A DNA stretch of 5,318 nucleotides from Lachnospiraceae bacterium (GTDB taxonomy: Bacteria > Bacillota > Clostridia > Lachnospirales > Lachnospiraceae). The first letter of the stretch is position 1. Every line of letters begins with the position of its first letter. Made by a program: the position numbers and the translations under genes. The notes below the pieces were generated by a model, which was not told where the DNA came from, made no database searches, and was given only the letters and a program-made list of their open reading frames with translations. Of the stretch, positions 1 through 5,318 are shown in pieces. The stretch is from the NCBI GenBank assembly GCA_014804185.1, contig JAAVAG010000211.1, positions 1-5,318 on the forward strand, in the 5' to 3' direction.

Positions 1-311
1 CATCCAAATATTTCCTTATAAAACGCTCTTGAAACCTCCGCGTCATCATAGCTTAAAACAAATCTCCGGATACGCCCATGCCGGGAATGTTCCGGGAAGT
101 GTCTCGGGGGATGATATTTCGTATCATACCTGTCCCAGTCGGGAATGGGTTTGGGCGGATCCACATGGATTCTCCGCTTGGAGACGTCCTCTCCCGGTTC
201 GGAGAGATAGAGTTCCGGACCGCATCCGCAGGTGGGGCATACCTGTGGGATATGCTCTTCATCACATTTCCACACGAAACCGCAATTGTAACATGTATAA
301 ATTCTGTTCAT
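1..311 (-). CDS. Zinc-ribbon/rubredoxin-like domain fused to VOC-fold protein (C-terminus cut by window edge)
   Basis: The reading frame opens at ATG 311-309 and runs without a stop off the left edge, giving 103 complete codons. Residues 1-30 form a four-cysteine metal-binding knuckle pair: CYNC at 7-10 and CPTC at 25-28, with extra Cys at 16 and 30, like the small rubredoxin-like domains of rubrerythrins. After a Pro/His-rich linker (about 50-78), residues 79-103 (HGRIRRF...AFYKEIFG) match the first beta-alpha unit of a VOC (glyoxalase/bleomycin-resistance) domain and closely resemble residues 25-50 of the upstream VOC gene, so the two are probably paralogues. A strong Shine-Dalgarno, GAGGAGG (326-320), lies 8 nt from the ATG, inside the end of the upstream gene, and the two genes are 3 nt apart. 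Coding status is well supported. Substrate and bound metal (Zn or Fe) are unknown, and most of the VOC domain lies outside the window. Confidence 0.82.
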   Translation of the reverse strand, partial: MNRIYTCYNCGFVWKCDEEHIPQVCPTCGCGPELYLSEPGEDVSKRRIHVDPPKPIPDWDRYDTKYHPPRHFPEHSRHGRIRRFVLSYDDAEVSRAFYKEIFG

Positions 312-314
312 AAT

Positions 315-863
315 TCATTCCTCCTCTTTGTCATAACCGGCCTCGGGCTCTTCCCATGTCCGTGATGCGGGACATTTCCACAGATAGATCTTATGACCGC
401 CGGGATCTTCTATATAAGCTCCGCTGAACCAGTTCGCATCCTCATTGCCGTCATCCGCGGCGGATTTGTTATAGCCAAGAACCTTTCCGCCATAAGCCGT
501 GACCTTTTCAAGGGTATTGGTGATTGGCTCGTCCATATGAACTTCCATCATAAAAAACGGTTTCTCCTCCCCGCTCTCGTCATAATACAACCGTGTGTTC
601 ATATGTCCCGGAATCAGTCCCTCATATCCGATCTGCGACGGTCCGGTAGCCACAAACAGCGGTCTGTGCTCATAATCATCGATCCCAAGGATTGCCGCGT
701 CGATCATATCCCATCCGAACACATTCACAAAGAACTTCTGTGCCCGTTCAAAATCCCGGTAAAAGATTCTTCCGAAACGCACCCGGCCGTGCAGATCCTT
801 CTGAGGATATTTCTTGGGCGGACGATAGGGATAAGTATTGGTGCCTGTGTTTTTTTCTGCCAT
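315..863 (-). CDS. VOC-family (glyoxalase-like) protein
   Basis: This 182-residue cytoplasmic protein looks like a single-chain VOC protein of the type annotated as predicted lactoylglutathione-lyase-related. Residues 25-53 (HGRVRF...VNVFGWDM) carry the typical first strand, the helix with A-x-x-FF, and the FGW turn. Residues 85-163 form the second half, ending in a GAYIEDPGGHKIYLWK-type strand. The N-terminal 24 residues are Pro/Lys/Tyr-rich and resemble the linker of the downstream paralogue. The start at 863 is preferred because AAAAGGAG (879-872) sits 8 nt upstream. An upstream ATG at 929 would add 22 residues of poor composition with no ribosome binding site. The acidic tail (KEEE) is coded by the same bases that serve as ribosome binding site for the next gene. 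Family members include lyases, dioxygenases, isomerases and binding proteins, and no active-site set can be read with certainty, so the reaction is unassigned. It is third in the putative beta-glucoside operon. Confidence 0.87.
   Translation of the reverse strand: MAEKNTGTNTYPYRPPKKYPQKDLHGRVRFGRIFYRDFERAQKFFVNVFGWDMIDAAILGIDDYEHRPLFVATGPSQIGYEGLIPGHMNTRLYYDESGEEKPFFMMEVHMDEPITNTLEKVTAYGGKVLGYNKSAADDGNEDANWFSGAYIEDPGGHKIYLWKCPASRTWEEPEAGYDKEEE
320..326 (-). promoter_or_regulatory. Ribosome binding site of the zinc-ribbon/VOC gene, inside the preceding gene
   Basis: GAGGAGG on the minus strand is 8 nt from the ATG at 311 and overlaps the last Glu codons of the preceding VOC gene, whose TGA is at 317-315. 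Ribosomes finishing the first gene would clear and feed this site, so translational coupling is likely. Confidence 0.8.
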
Positions 864-940
864 AATAGCATCTCCTTTTCTATTTTGTACGCGGCAGCCC
901 GGCAAAAAACGCACCGCCGAAACTGTCACGCCATATACGG
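864..940 (-). other. Intergenic gap between GH1 and VOC genes
   Basis: These 77 bases separate the GH1 stop (TAA 943-941) from the VOC start. A T6 run (minus strand, within 903-909) and a weak GC-rich pairing (CGGCGG with CTGCCG, one wobble) are present. The T run sits in the loop rather than after the stem, so I see no convincing terminator. No clear promoter is visible either. Read-through from the GH1 gene is the simplest reading. Confidence 0.4.
872..879 (-). promoter_or_regulatory. Ribosome binding site that decides the VOC gene start
   Basis: AAAAGGAG on the minus strand lies 8 nt before the ATG at 863. It favours this start over the in-frame ATG at 929, which has no comparable site. 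Confidence 0.75.
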
Positions 941-2338
941 TTACTCATGAAGACTCAGTCCGTTTGTCCTGATTACTTCTTTATACCAATAAAAACTCTT
1001 TTTTCTGTAGCGCCTAAATGTTCCCCTCCCGCTGTCATCCCTGTCCACATAGATGAAGCCGTACCGCTTGGACATCTCAGAAGTGGATGCGCTGACAAGA
1101 TCGATGCATCCCCATGCCGCGTATCCGAATACGTCCACACCATCCTCCAGCGCCTTTTCCACCTGCAGCAGATGCTGTTTCAGGTAGGAAATACGGTAAT
1201 CGTCCTCCACCGTGTATACGCCGTCTTTTCTGACCAGCACATCCCTGGCTCCCATTCCGTTTTCCGCTACAAACAGCGGTTTCTGATACCGGTCATACAG
1301 GCGGTTCAGCGTCAGCCGCAGTCCCTGTGGATCTATGGGCCATCCCCACTGGGTGGATGCCAGATAGGGATTTTCCACCGATGTGCCAAAAAATCTGGCT
1401 GTCTCCCTGGATGCATCCGCCGAAATGCATCTGCTCAGATAGTAACTGAACGACACAAAATCCACCGTATTTTTCAGTATTTCCCTGTCCCCGTCCTCCA
1501 CACGGAGGGTAATATGATTTTCCCGCAGCAATCTCTTCATATACCCGGGATAACAGCCTCTTGCCTGCACGTCCGCAAACAGAAATTCCGCCTGTTCCTG
1601 CAGCATCACTTTTATGGCGTCATCGGGAGACGGCGTCGCCGGATAGCACGGAACGCTGGCAATCATACACCCGACTTTATTCTCCGGATCGATCTCGTGC
1701 GCAATCCGGGTTGCCGCCGCCGAAGCCACAAGTTCATGATGAATCGCCTGCAGCTTGTCTCCCATGGTAAGCTTTTCTTTCGGCGTCCAGATCCCTCCGC
1801 TCAGCAGCGGATGATTCAGGACGGAATTAATCTCATTAAATGTAAGCCAGTACCGAACCTTTCCCTTATATCTTTGAAACACGGTTCTGCAGTAGCGCAG
1901 GAACAGGTCTATAGTGCGCCGGTCCCTGAAACCGTCATATTTTTTCGCGATGGAAAGCGGCGTCTCATAATGAGATAATGTGACAAGCGGTTCCATTCCG
2001 TATTTGCGGCATTCGTCAAACACCCTGTCGTAAAACGCCAGCCCCTGCTCGTTGGGCGTATCCGCTTCACCGTCCGGATAAATACGCGCCCACGCGATGG
2101 AGGTGCGAAATACCTTAAACCCCATTTCCGCAAAGAGTTTAATGTCCTCCTCATACCGATGATAAAAATCAATACCCTCTAATTTCAGATTATCCTCCGT
2201 TGGGTTCTCCGTGCGCTCCCCCATGACGCCCCTCGGCATCACATCCGCGATAGACGGTCCTTTTCCGTCTTCCTGCCAGGCGCCCTCGCACTGGTTCGCG
2301 GCGACAGCCCCGCCCCACAAAAAACATTCCGGAAACAT
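941..2338 (-). CDS. bglA: 6-phospho-beta-glucosidase, glycoside hydrolase family 1
   Basis: This 465-residue cytoplasmic enzyme hydrolyses 6-phospho-beta-glucosides (such as cellobiose-6-phosphate or phosphorylated aryl-glucosides) to glucose-6-phosphate plus glucose or aglycone, with retention of configuration. It is a full-length GH1 TIM barrel: FLWGGAVAANQCEGA at 6-20 is the N-terminal signature, TFNE at 166-169 gives acid/base Glu169, and AENG at 358-361 gives nucleophile Glu359. Ser418, Lys424 and Tyr426 have the S-x5-K-x-Y spacing used by GH1 phospho-glycosidases to hold the 6-phosphate, which separates it from plain beta-glucosidases. Overall it resembles AscB/BglA-type enzymes. The start at 2338 gives the normal N-terminus, with AAAGGAG upstream at a rather long 11-nt spacing. 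It lies 32 nt after the ROK kinase gene, the likely supplier of its substrate. The family and phospho-specificity are firm; the natural aglycone and the exact symbol are not. Confidence 0.9.
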   Translation of the reverse strand: MFPECFLWGGAVAANQCEGAWQEDGKGPSIADVMPRGVMGERTENPTEDNLKLEGIDFYHRYEEDIKLFAEMGFKVFRTSIAWARIYPDGEADTPNEQGLAFYDRVFDECRKYGMEPLVTLSHYETPLSIAKKYDGFRDRRTIDLFLRYCRTVFQRYKGKVRYWLTFNEINSVLNHPLLSGGIWTPKEKLTMGDKLQAIHHELVASAAATRIAHEIDPENKVGCMIASVPCYPATPSPDDAIKVMLQEQAEFLFADVQARGCYPGYMKRLLRENHITLRVEDGDREILKNTVDFVSFSYYLSRCISADASRETARFFGTSVENPYLASTQWGWPIDPQGLRLTLNRLYDRYQKPLFVAENGMGARDVLVRKDGVYTVEDDYRISYLKQHLLQVEKALEDGVDVFGYAAWGCIDLVSASTSEMSKRYGFIYVDRDDSGRGTFRRYRKKSFYWYKEVIRTNGLSLHE

Positions 2339-2370
2339 ATCCCGCCACTCTCCTTTCTCCGCAGGCCGGA

Positions 2371-3357
2371 TCAGGCCTCATTCTGCTGCATAAAATGGTA
2401 CATTGCCCCCAGAAGATTGCATTCGTCAAGATATGTGCTCCTGCAGATATTCGCATGCAGCATCTCAGGAATACAGTACCGTCCATAGAATTTCTCAAGT
2501 TCACCGCTTATATCCGGAAGCAGCCTTTCCACTCGGCTGAGACCTCCTCCCAGAACAATCTTTTCCGGCGCAAAACACACCTGTATATTATGGAGCAGAT
2601 TTGCCATGGAACGCCGGAACTCCTCATATACCCTTTCCGCTGCCGGATCGCCTTCCTCCAGCCACCGGAAAATTTGTTTCCCGTCCGCTCTGACCTGTGC
2701 CGGGGATTCCTCATATACCGGATACCGGTCCTTTAACAATCCATCATATTTGAGCAGCGTATTCCCCGCGTCCTGAACAGAGAGATCCAAATTCTTCAAC
2801 TTACAGATCTTATAAGTCATCCCAACCACTCCGATATTCAGCCACGCTTCATCCATCAGTCCGCCGCTCTCAGAGTTTGTGATGGCAAATGAAAACTCTC
2901 CCGCTGAAAAGTTCAGCCCCCGGTGGACTTTTCTGTTCATAATCACGCCGCCGCCAATTCCTGTGCCGAGAATCAGCACCGCACCGTCCGGTACATCCGA
3001 CAATGCGCCGTTCCATACCTCCGCCAGCGCTCCGCACTTTCCGTCGTTCTCCGCAGCCACTCTGGTATGACATGCGTCCCTCACCATCTCCACAACATTT
3101 TTGCCCCGCAAAAGCGCCGCATATGCGCCTGCGCCATGATGCATCCCGGTTTCGCCATCGACAATACCGGGAATACTCAAAGCGATCCCGTCCGTTTCCT
3201 CTCCGTACAGACCATACAGTTTCTTTATCATTCCAATAAAGTCTTCCTGAGACCCCAGCGGTGCATCCTCTTTTGCCGAAAACAGAATCTCCGCCCGGTC
3301 ATTTACGATTGCATATTTTACGGAACTTCCGCCAAAATCAAAAACCATACATTTCAT
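2371..3357 (-). CDS. bglK: ROK-family sugar kinase, BglK-like beta-glucoside kinase
   Basis: This 328-residue ROK kinase should transfer phosphate from ATP to the C6 hydroxyl of a beta-glucoside such as cellobiose. Visible motifs are the phosphate-binding DFGGSSVK at 7-14, the catalytic ENDGK with Asp105 at 103-107, the GTGIGGG loop at 131-137, the sugar-contacting SAGE at 151-154, and the second nucleotide-binding stretch VLGGGLS at 268-274. The standard ROK zinc motif (His plus CxCGxxGC) after the AGE segment is absent. That absence, and the C-terminal LLGAMYHFMQQ (315-325), recall BglK of Klebsiella rather than glucokinase, NagC/Mlc-type repressors or fructokinase. No N-terminal helix-turn-helix is present, so it is an enzyme, not a repressor. 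The start at 3357 aligns with the family N-terminus and has AGG 8 nt upstream. The ATG at 3348 also has AGGA 9 nt upstream, so a 3-residue-shorter form is possible. It is the first gene of the operon, followed by the phospho-beta-glucosidase. Another sugar substrate cannot be excluded. Confidence 0.85.
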   Translation of the reverse strand: MKCMVFDFGGSSVKYAIVNDRAEILFSAKEDAPLGSQEDFIGMIKKLYGLYGEETDGIALSIPGIVDGETGMHHGAGAYAALLRGKNVVEMVRDACHTRVAAENDGKCGALAEVWNGALSDVPDGAVLILGTGIGGGVIMNRKVHRGLNFSAGEFSFAITNSESGGLMDEAWLNIGVVGMTYKICKLKNLDLSVQDAGNTLLKYDGLLKDRYPVYEESPAQVRADGKQIFRWLEEGDPAAERVYEEFRRSMANLLHNIQVCFAPEKIVLGGGLSRVERLLPDISGELEKFYGRYCIPEMLHANICRSTYLDECNLLGAMYHFMQQNEA

Positions 3358-3392
3358 TCCTGTTACCTGCTTTCCACGTTACTTTTCATACC

Positions 3393-3407
3393 TGATTTCC
3401 ATTGCAT
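3393..3407 (-). promoter_or_regulatory. Candidate cre-like catabolite repression site
   Basis: Minus-strand ATGCAATGGAAATCA matches the cre consensus WTGNAANCGNWWNCA at every defined position except one base of the central CG (here GG). It lies 35-50 nt upstream of the kinase start, a sensible place for CcpA repression of a beta-glucoside operon. The mismatch falls in the most conserved part and the site fits other cre consensus forms less well, so it is only a candidate. Confidence 0.3.
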
Positions 3408-3421
3408 CCCTCTCTGCCGCA

Positions 3422-3450
3422 TTGACACAGTTCGGATTGTCATCTATAAT
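3422..3450 (+). promoter_or_regulatory. Perfect consensus sigma-70/SigA promoter for the TetR gene
   Basis: TTGACA (3422-3427) and TATAAT (3445-3450) are separated by exactly 17 nt. Both hexamers match consensus fully. Transcription should start near 3457, leaving a leader of roughly 40 nt before the TTG start at 3496. A promoter this strong before a regulator gene suggests it is normally held down, probably by its own product. Confidence 0.85.
3423..3442. promoter_or_regulatory. Candidate TetR operator: inverted repeat TGACA-N10-TGTCA
   Basis: Two perfect 5-bp arms (3423-3427 and 3438-3442) have centres 15 bp apart and cover the -35 box and spacer of the rightward promoter. The inner 10 bases are not symmetric. 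The spacing suits a TetR-family dimer, and binding here would block the regulator's own promoter and could affect the divergent operon. The arms are short, so chance is possible. Confidence 0.4.
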
Positions 3451-3481
3451 AAACCTGAATCTGAAGCCATTGTTTTTTCAC

Positions 3482-3486
3482 GGAGG
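3482..3486 (+). promoter_or_regulatory. Ribosome binding site that selects a TTG start
   Basis: GGAGG ends 9 nt before TTG 3496, an ideal spacing. The ATG at 3488 begins only 2 nt after it, too close to be used, and opens a different frame with no recognisable product. Confidence 0.75.
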
Positions 3487-3495
3487 TATGACCCC

Positions 3496-4089
3496 TTGGG
3501 CAACATTTCAAATTCTGACATACAAAGCAGAATCCAACATGCTTTTTCAGAATTACTGGAAAACCAGCCTTTTTCTTCGGTACGGGTTACTGCGATTATC
3601 CAGCACAGCCATATAAGCCACCGCTCATTTTACCGTTTCTACCAGGACAAATATGATCTGGCCACGGACTTTTTTTCAAGCCAGCTTGCCAGTGCCGTCG
3701 TGATTGGCGGAAAAAACGCCACTTTCCGGGATTTGATGCTGCTCATTCTGACCATCATCAAAAGTCATGCAAAACTGTATATCAACCTGCTTACAGACGA
3801 CGAGGGCGCTAAAACGCTTCCCATTATTCTGACAAAACTCTCCTCCGGCTGGACAGGCTTTTCGCCCGCATGGGCAACCACCATTATCAATACCAACCTG
3901 CTGATCGACTGGGCTAATAACCGTTTTTCCACTCCCGTGGAAAAAGTCTACGTCCGTCTTGTCTACAGCCTTCCCGCCTCGGAACTTCTCACAAAAGAGG
4001 AACTGGAGGCTCATATTCAGCAGTATGAAAATCGAAAGAGCATTGATTTTGTCAGACACAATGATACGCACACACAGGATTTGTGTTAA
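3496..4089 (+). CDS. TetR-family transcriptional regulator (TTG start)
   Basis: This 197-residue DNA-binding regulator has a typical TetR length. Residues 9-55 form the N-terminal DNA-binding domain: a first helix (IQSRIQHAFSELLENQPF) followed by a helix-turn-helix (about 29-49) ending in SFYRFYQDKYDL, the hallmark segment seen as TFYRHFKDKYDL in relatives. The rest is helical, variable and presumably ligand-binding, somewhat like DhaS-type regulators. The open frame continues upstream antisense to the kinase gene, but only TTG 3496 has a correctly placed Shine-Dalgarno (GGAGG, 9 nt) and gives a normal TetR N-terminus; no in-frame ATG near the domain fits. The gene is divergent from the beta-glucoside operon across a 138-nt control region, so it probably represses itself and may control that operon. 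TetR proteins usually sense small, often hydrophobic ligands, an uncommon choice next to sugar genes. The ligand is unknown. Confidence 0.88.
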   Translation: MGNISNSDIQSRIQHAFSELLENQPFSSVRVTAIIQHSHISHRSFYRFYQDKYDLATDFFSSQLASAVVIGGKNATFRDLMLLILTIIKSHAKLYINLLTDDEGAKTLPIILTKLSSGWTGFSPAWATTIINTNLLIDWANNRFSTPVEKVYVRLVYSLPASELLTKEELEAHIQQYENRKSIDFVRHNDTHTQDLC

Positions 4090-4189
4090 ATGCGATACTT
4101 TAAATTGTCAGTTTTTATCTTTGTTTTGTGTAAATGATTATAACATTTTTTGATTTTATCATAAAGTTACAGTTTTCTTGAATGTGAAC
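4090..4189. other. AT-rich non-coding stretch after the TetR gene
   Basis: This stretch is much more AT-rich than the flanking genes, with several T runs. I see no gene, RNA or clear promoter in it. It leads into the palindrome at 4190-4225. Confidence 0.5.
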
Positions 4190-4225
4190 CGGTAGGGAAC
4201 AAAAATACATTTTTGTTCCCTACCG
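4190..4225. terminator. 36-bp perfect palindrome, probable terminator between convergent genes
   Basis: The arms 4190-4206 and 4209-4225 are perfectly complementary. The transcript would fold into a stem of about 16 bp (CGGTAGGGAACAAAAA on one side) with a TACA tetraloop. It lies between the converging TetR and feoB ends, where a shared terminator is expected. On the plus strand a T4 run follows 3 nt after the stem (4229-4232). On the minus strand no T run follows, so it fits TetR termination better. Weak U tracts on both sides leave some doubt; a protein-binding palindrome is the alternative. Confidence 0.6.
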
Positions 4226-4256
4226 ATGTTTTATGCCATGATAAATTTCAACCCCA

Positions 4257-5318
4257 CTACCCCGCCAGCGCATGCACCAGACAGCAGATCAGCGCCCCCG
4301 CCGCCGTGGGAATGTAAAACGCCGCAGCGCACCACCTAAGGCTTCCCGTCTCTTTCCGGATTGTCAGCAGCGTTGTGGAGCAGGGCCAGTGCATCAGGGA
4401 AAACAGCGCCGTGCACAGCGCCGTAACCCACGTCCAGCCGTTTTGGACCAGCAGGCTTTTCAGCGCGGCGGCATCCGCAAACTCTGTCAGAGTTCCCTGC
4501 GACATGTAGGTCATAACCATAATGGGAAGCACGATTTCATTGGCGGGAAAACCCAGAATGAACGCCATGAGAATCACCCCGTCCATTCCCATCATCCTGC
4601 CCACAGGGTCCAGAAAGTCGGTACAGTAATACAGGACGGCTTTGTCCCCCACGGTCAGATTTGCCAGCAGCCAGATCACAAGTCCCGCCGGAGCCGCCAC
4701 TGCCACCGCTCTCCCCAGCACAAAGACCGTCCGGTCCAGCACCGACCGCACCACCACTTTTCCGATCTGCGGCCTGCGGTAAGGCGGCAGTTCCATGATA
4801 AAGGAGGAGGGCATGCCCCGCAGGACGGTTGCAGAGAGCAGGCGCGAGACCAAAAACGTCATCAAAATTCCAAACAGGATCATCCCCGCCAGCATAAGGG
4901 AGGCCCACAGTCCCTCCGCCGCTCTTCCGCCTGCCAGAAACATGGAGATCAGCACCGTCAGCATGGGAAATCTGCCGTTACAGGGCACAAAGCTGTTGGT
5001 CAGAACGGCGATCAGCCGCTCCCTGGGAGAATCGATGATGCGGCATCCCGTCACGCCCACCGCATTGCATCCAAACCCCATGCACATGGTCAGCGCCTGT
5101 TTGCCGCAGGCACGACATTTCTGAAAACAGCGGTCCATATTAAAGGCAATTCTGGGAAGATAGCCCAGATCTTCCAGCAGCGTAAACAGTGGGAAAAAAA
5201 CAGCCATGGGCGGCAGCATAACAGATACCACCCACGCCAGCACCCGGTACATGCCGAATATCAGCGGCTGGTACAGAATCTCCGGCATGCCCAGCATGCG
5301 GCACAGATCCGCCAGTTC
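4257..5318 (-). CDS. feoB: Ferrous iron transport protein B, C-terminal membrane part (N-terminus beyond window)
   Basis: The frame is open from the right edge to TAG 4259-4257, giving 353 residues, the membrane half of the Fe(II) permease. The N-terminal GTPase domain and start lie outside the window. Hydrophobic segments alternate with family motifs: a Cys-rich stretch with RCFQKCRACGKQ (5129-5094) and GFGCNAVG (5078-5055), the first Gate region around NSFVPCNGRFP (4997-4965), the second Gate region around GFPANEIVLP (within about 4550-4518), and HWPCSTTLLTI (4391-4359) before the last transmembrane helix. These match clostridial-type FeoB, where conserved cysteines are proposed to line the iron path. 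The C-terminus ends naturally. No FeoA or regulator is visible on this side. It converges with the TetR gene and is probably unrelated to the beta-glucoside operon. The ATG at 5297 is internal, not the start. Confidence 0.95.
   Translation of the reverse strand, partial: ELADLCRMLGMPEILYQPLIFGMYRVLAWVVSVMLPPMAVFFPLFTLLEDLGYLPRIAFNMDRCFQKCRACGKQALTMCMGFGCNAVGVTGCRIIDSPRERLIAVLTNSFVPCNGRFPMLTVLISMFLAGGRAAEGLWASLMLAGMILFGILMTFLVSRLLSATVLRGMPSSFIMELPPYRRPQIGKVVVRSVLDRTVFVLGRAVAVAAPAGLVIWLLANLTVGDKAVLYYCTDFLDPVGRMMGMDGVILMAFILGFPANEIVLPIMVMTYMSQGTLTEFADAAALKSLLVQNGWTWVTALCTALFSLMHWPCSTTLLTIRKETGSLRWCAAAFYIPTAAGALICCLVHALAG

Noticed and set aside
896..920. Terminator between the GH1 and VOC genes
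   Set aside because: The T6 run lies in the loop of the only weak stem, so it cannot act as a standard intrinsic terminator.
917..928. TGACAGTTTCGG on the minus strand resembling TGACACAGTTCGG in the TetR control region, as a second operator
   Set aside because: No TGTCA partner arm follows and the similarity is short, so chance is likely.
864..929. N-terminal extension of the VOC gene to the ATG at 929
   Set aside because: The extra 22 residues do not resemble the family, and a good ribosome binding site precedes the ATG at 863.
947..1978. 343-codon open frame on the plus strand
   Set aside because: It is antisense to the GH1 gene, whose motifs are unmistakable; the product is rich in Cys, His, Pro and Arg and looks like no protein family.
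3362..3382. Direct repeat GTTAC spaced 16 nt in the kinase leader
   Set aside because: Five-base repeats this close occur by chance and no symmetry or known site fits.
3401..3428. Leftward promoter GTGTCA-16-TGCAAT for the kinase operon
   Set aside because: Each hexamer matches only four of six bases with a short spacer; too weak to annotate, so the operon promoter stays unidentified.
2923..3495. Open frame upstream of the TetR domain, giving a possible 388-residue protein
   Set aside because: It runs antisense through the kinase gene, has no domain in the extra part, crosses the consensus promoter, and the correct ribosome binding site points to TTG 3496.
3676..4071. 131-codon open frame on the minus strand
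   Set aside because: It is antisense to the TetR gene and has no ribosome binding site or recognisable domain.

Overview
The window looks like chromosomal DNA of a low-to-mid GC Firmicute, most likely a gut Clostridia/Lachnospiraceae-type bacterium. Supporting signs are strong AGGAGG-type ribosome binding sites before most genes, a consensus sigma-70/SigA promoter, a Cys-rich clostridial-style FeoB, and a sugar kinase and phospho-beta-glucosidase pair of the kind found in such genomes. This assignment comes from protein style only; nothing in the window fixes the species.

Layout. (1) Positions 1-3357, all on the minus strand, look like one operon read right to left: a BglK-like ROK sugar kinase (3357-2371), a GH1 6-phospho-beta-glucosidase (2338-941), a VOC-fold protein (863-315), and a second VOC protein with an N-terminal zinc-ribbon/rubredoxin-like domain (311 to beyond the left edge). 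Gaps are 32, 77 and 3 bases. (2) Positions 3358-3495 form a divergent control region with a perfect TTGACA-17-TATAAT promoter facing right, an inverted repeat over that promoter, and a cre-like element on the kinase side. (3) A TetR-family regulator (3496-4089, plus strand) starts at TTG. (4) An AT-rich gap (4090-4256) holds a long perfect palindrome between two converging genes. (5) The C-terminal half of FeoB, a ferrous iron transporter, runs on the minus strand from the right edge to 4257.

How the genes work together. The ROK protein lacks the usual ROK zinc site and resembles beta-glucoside kinase BglK, which phosphorylates imported beta-glucosides at C6. The GH1 enzyme carries both catalytic glutamates and a Ser/Lys/Tyr phosphate-binding set, so it should hydrolyse the product to glucose-6-phosphate plus the aglycone or second sugar. 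This is a kinase-first route that needs no PTS transporter. The two VOC proteins and the TetR regulator are unusual partners; they may deal with or sense a small aglycone, which is inference. FeoB is a separate convergent unit.
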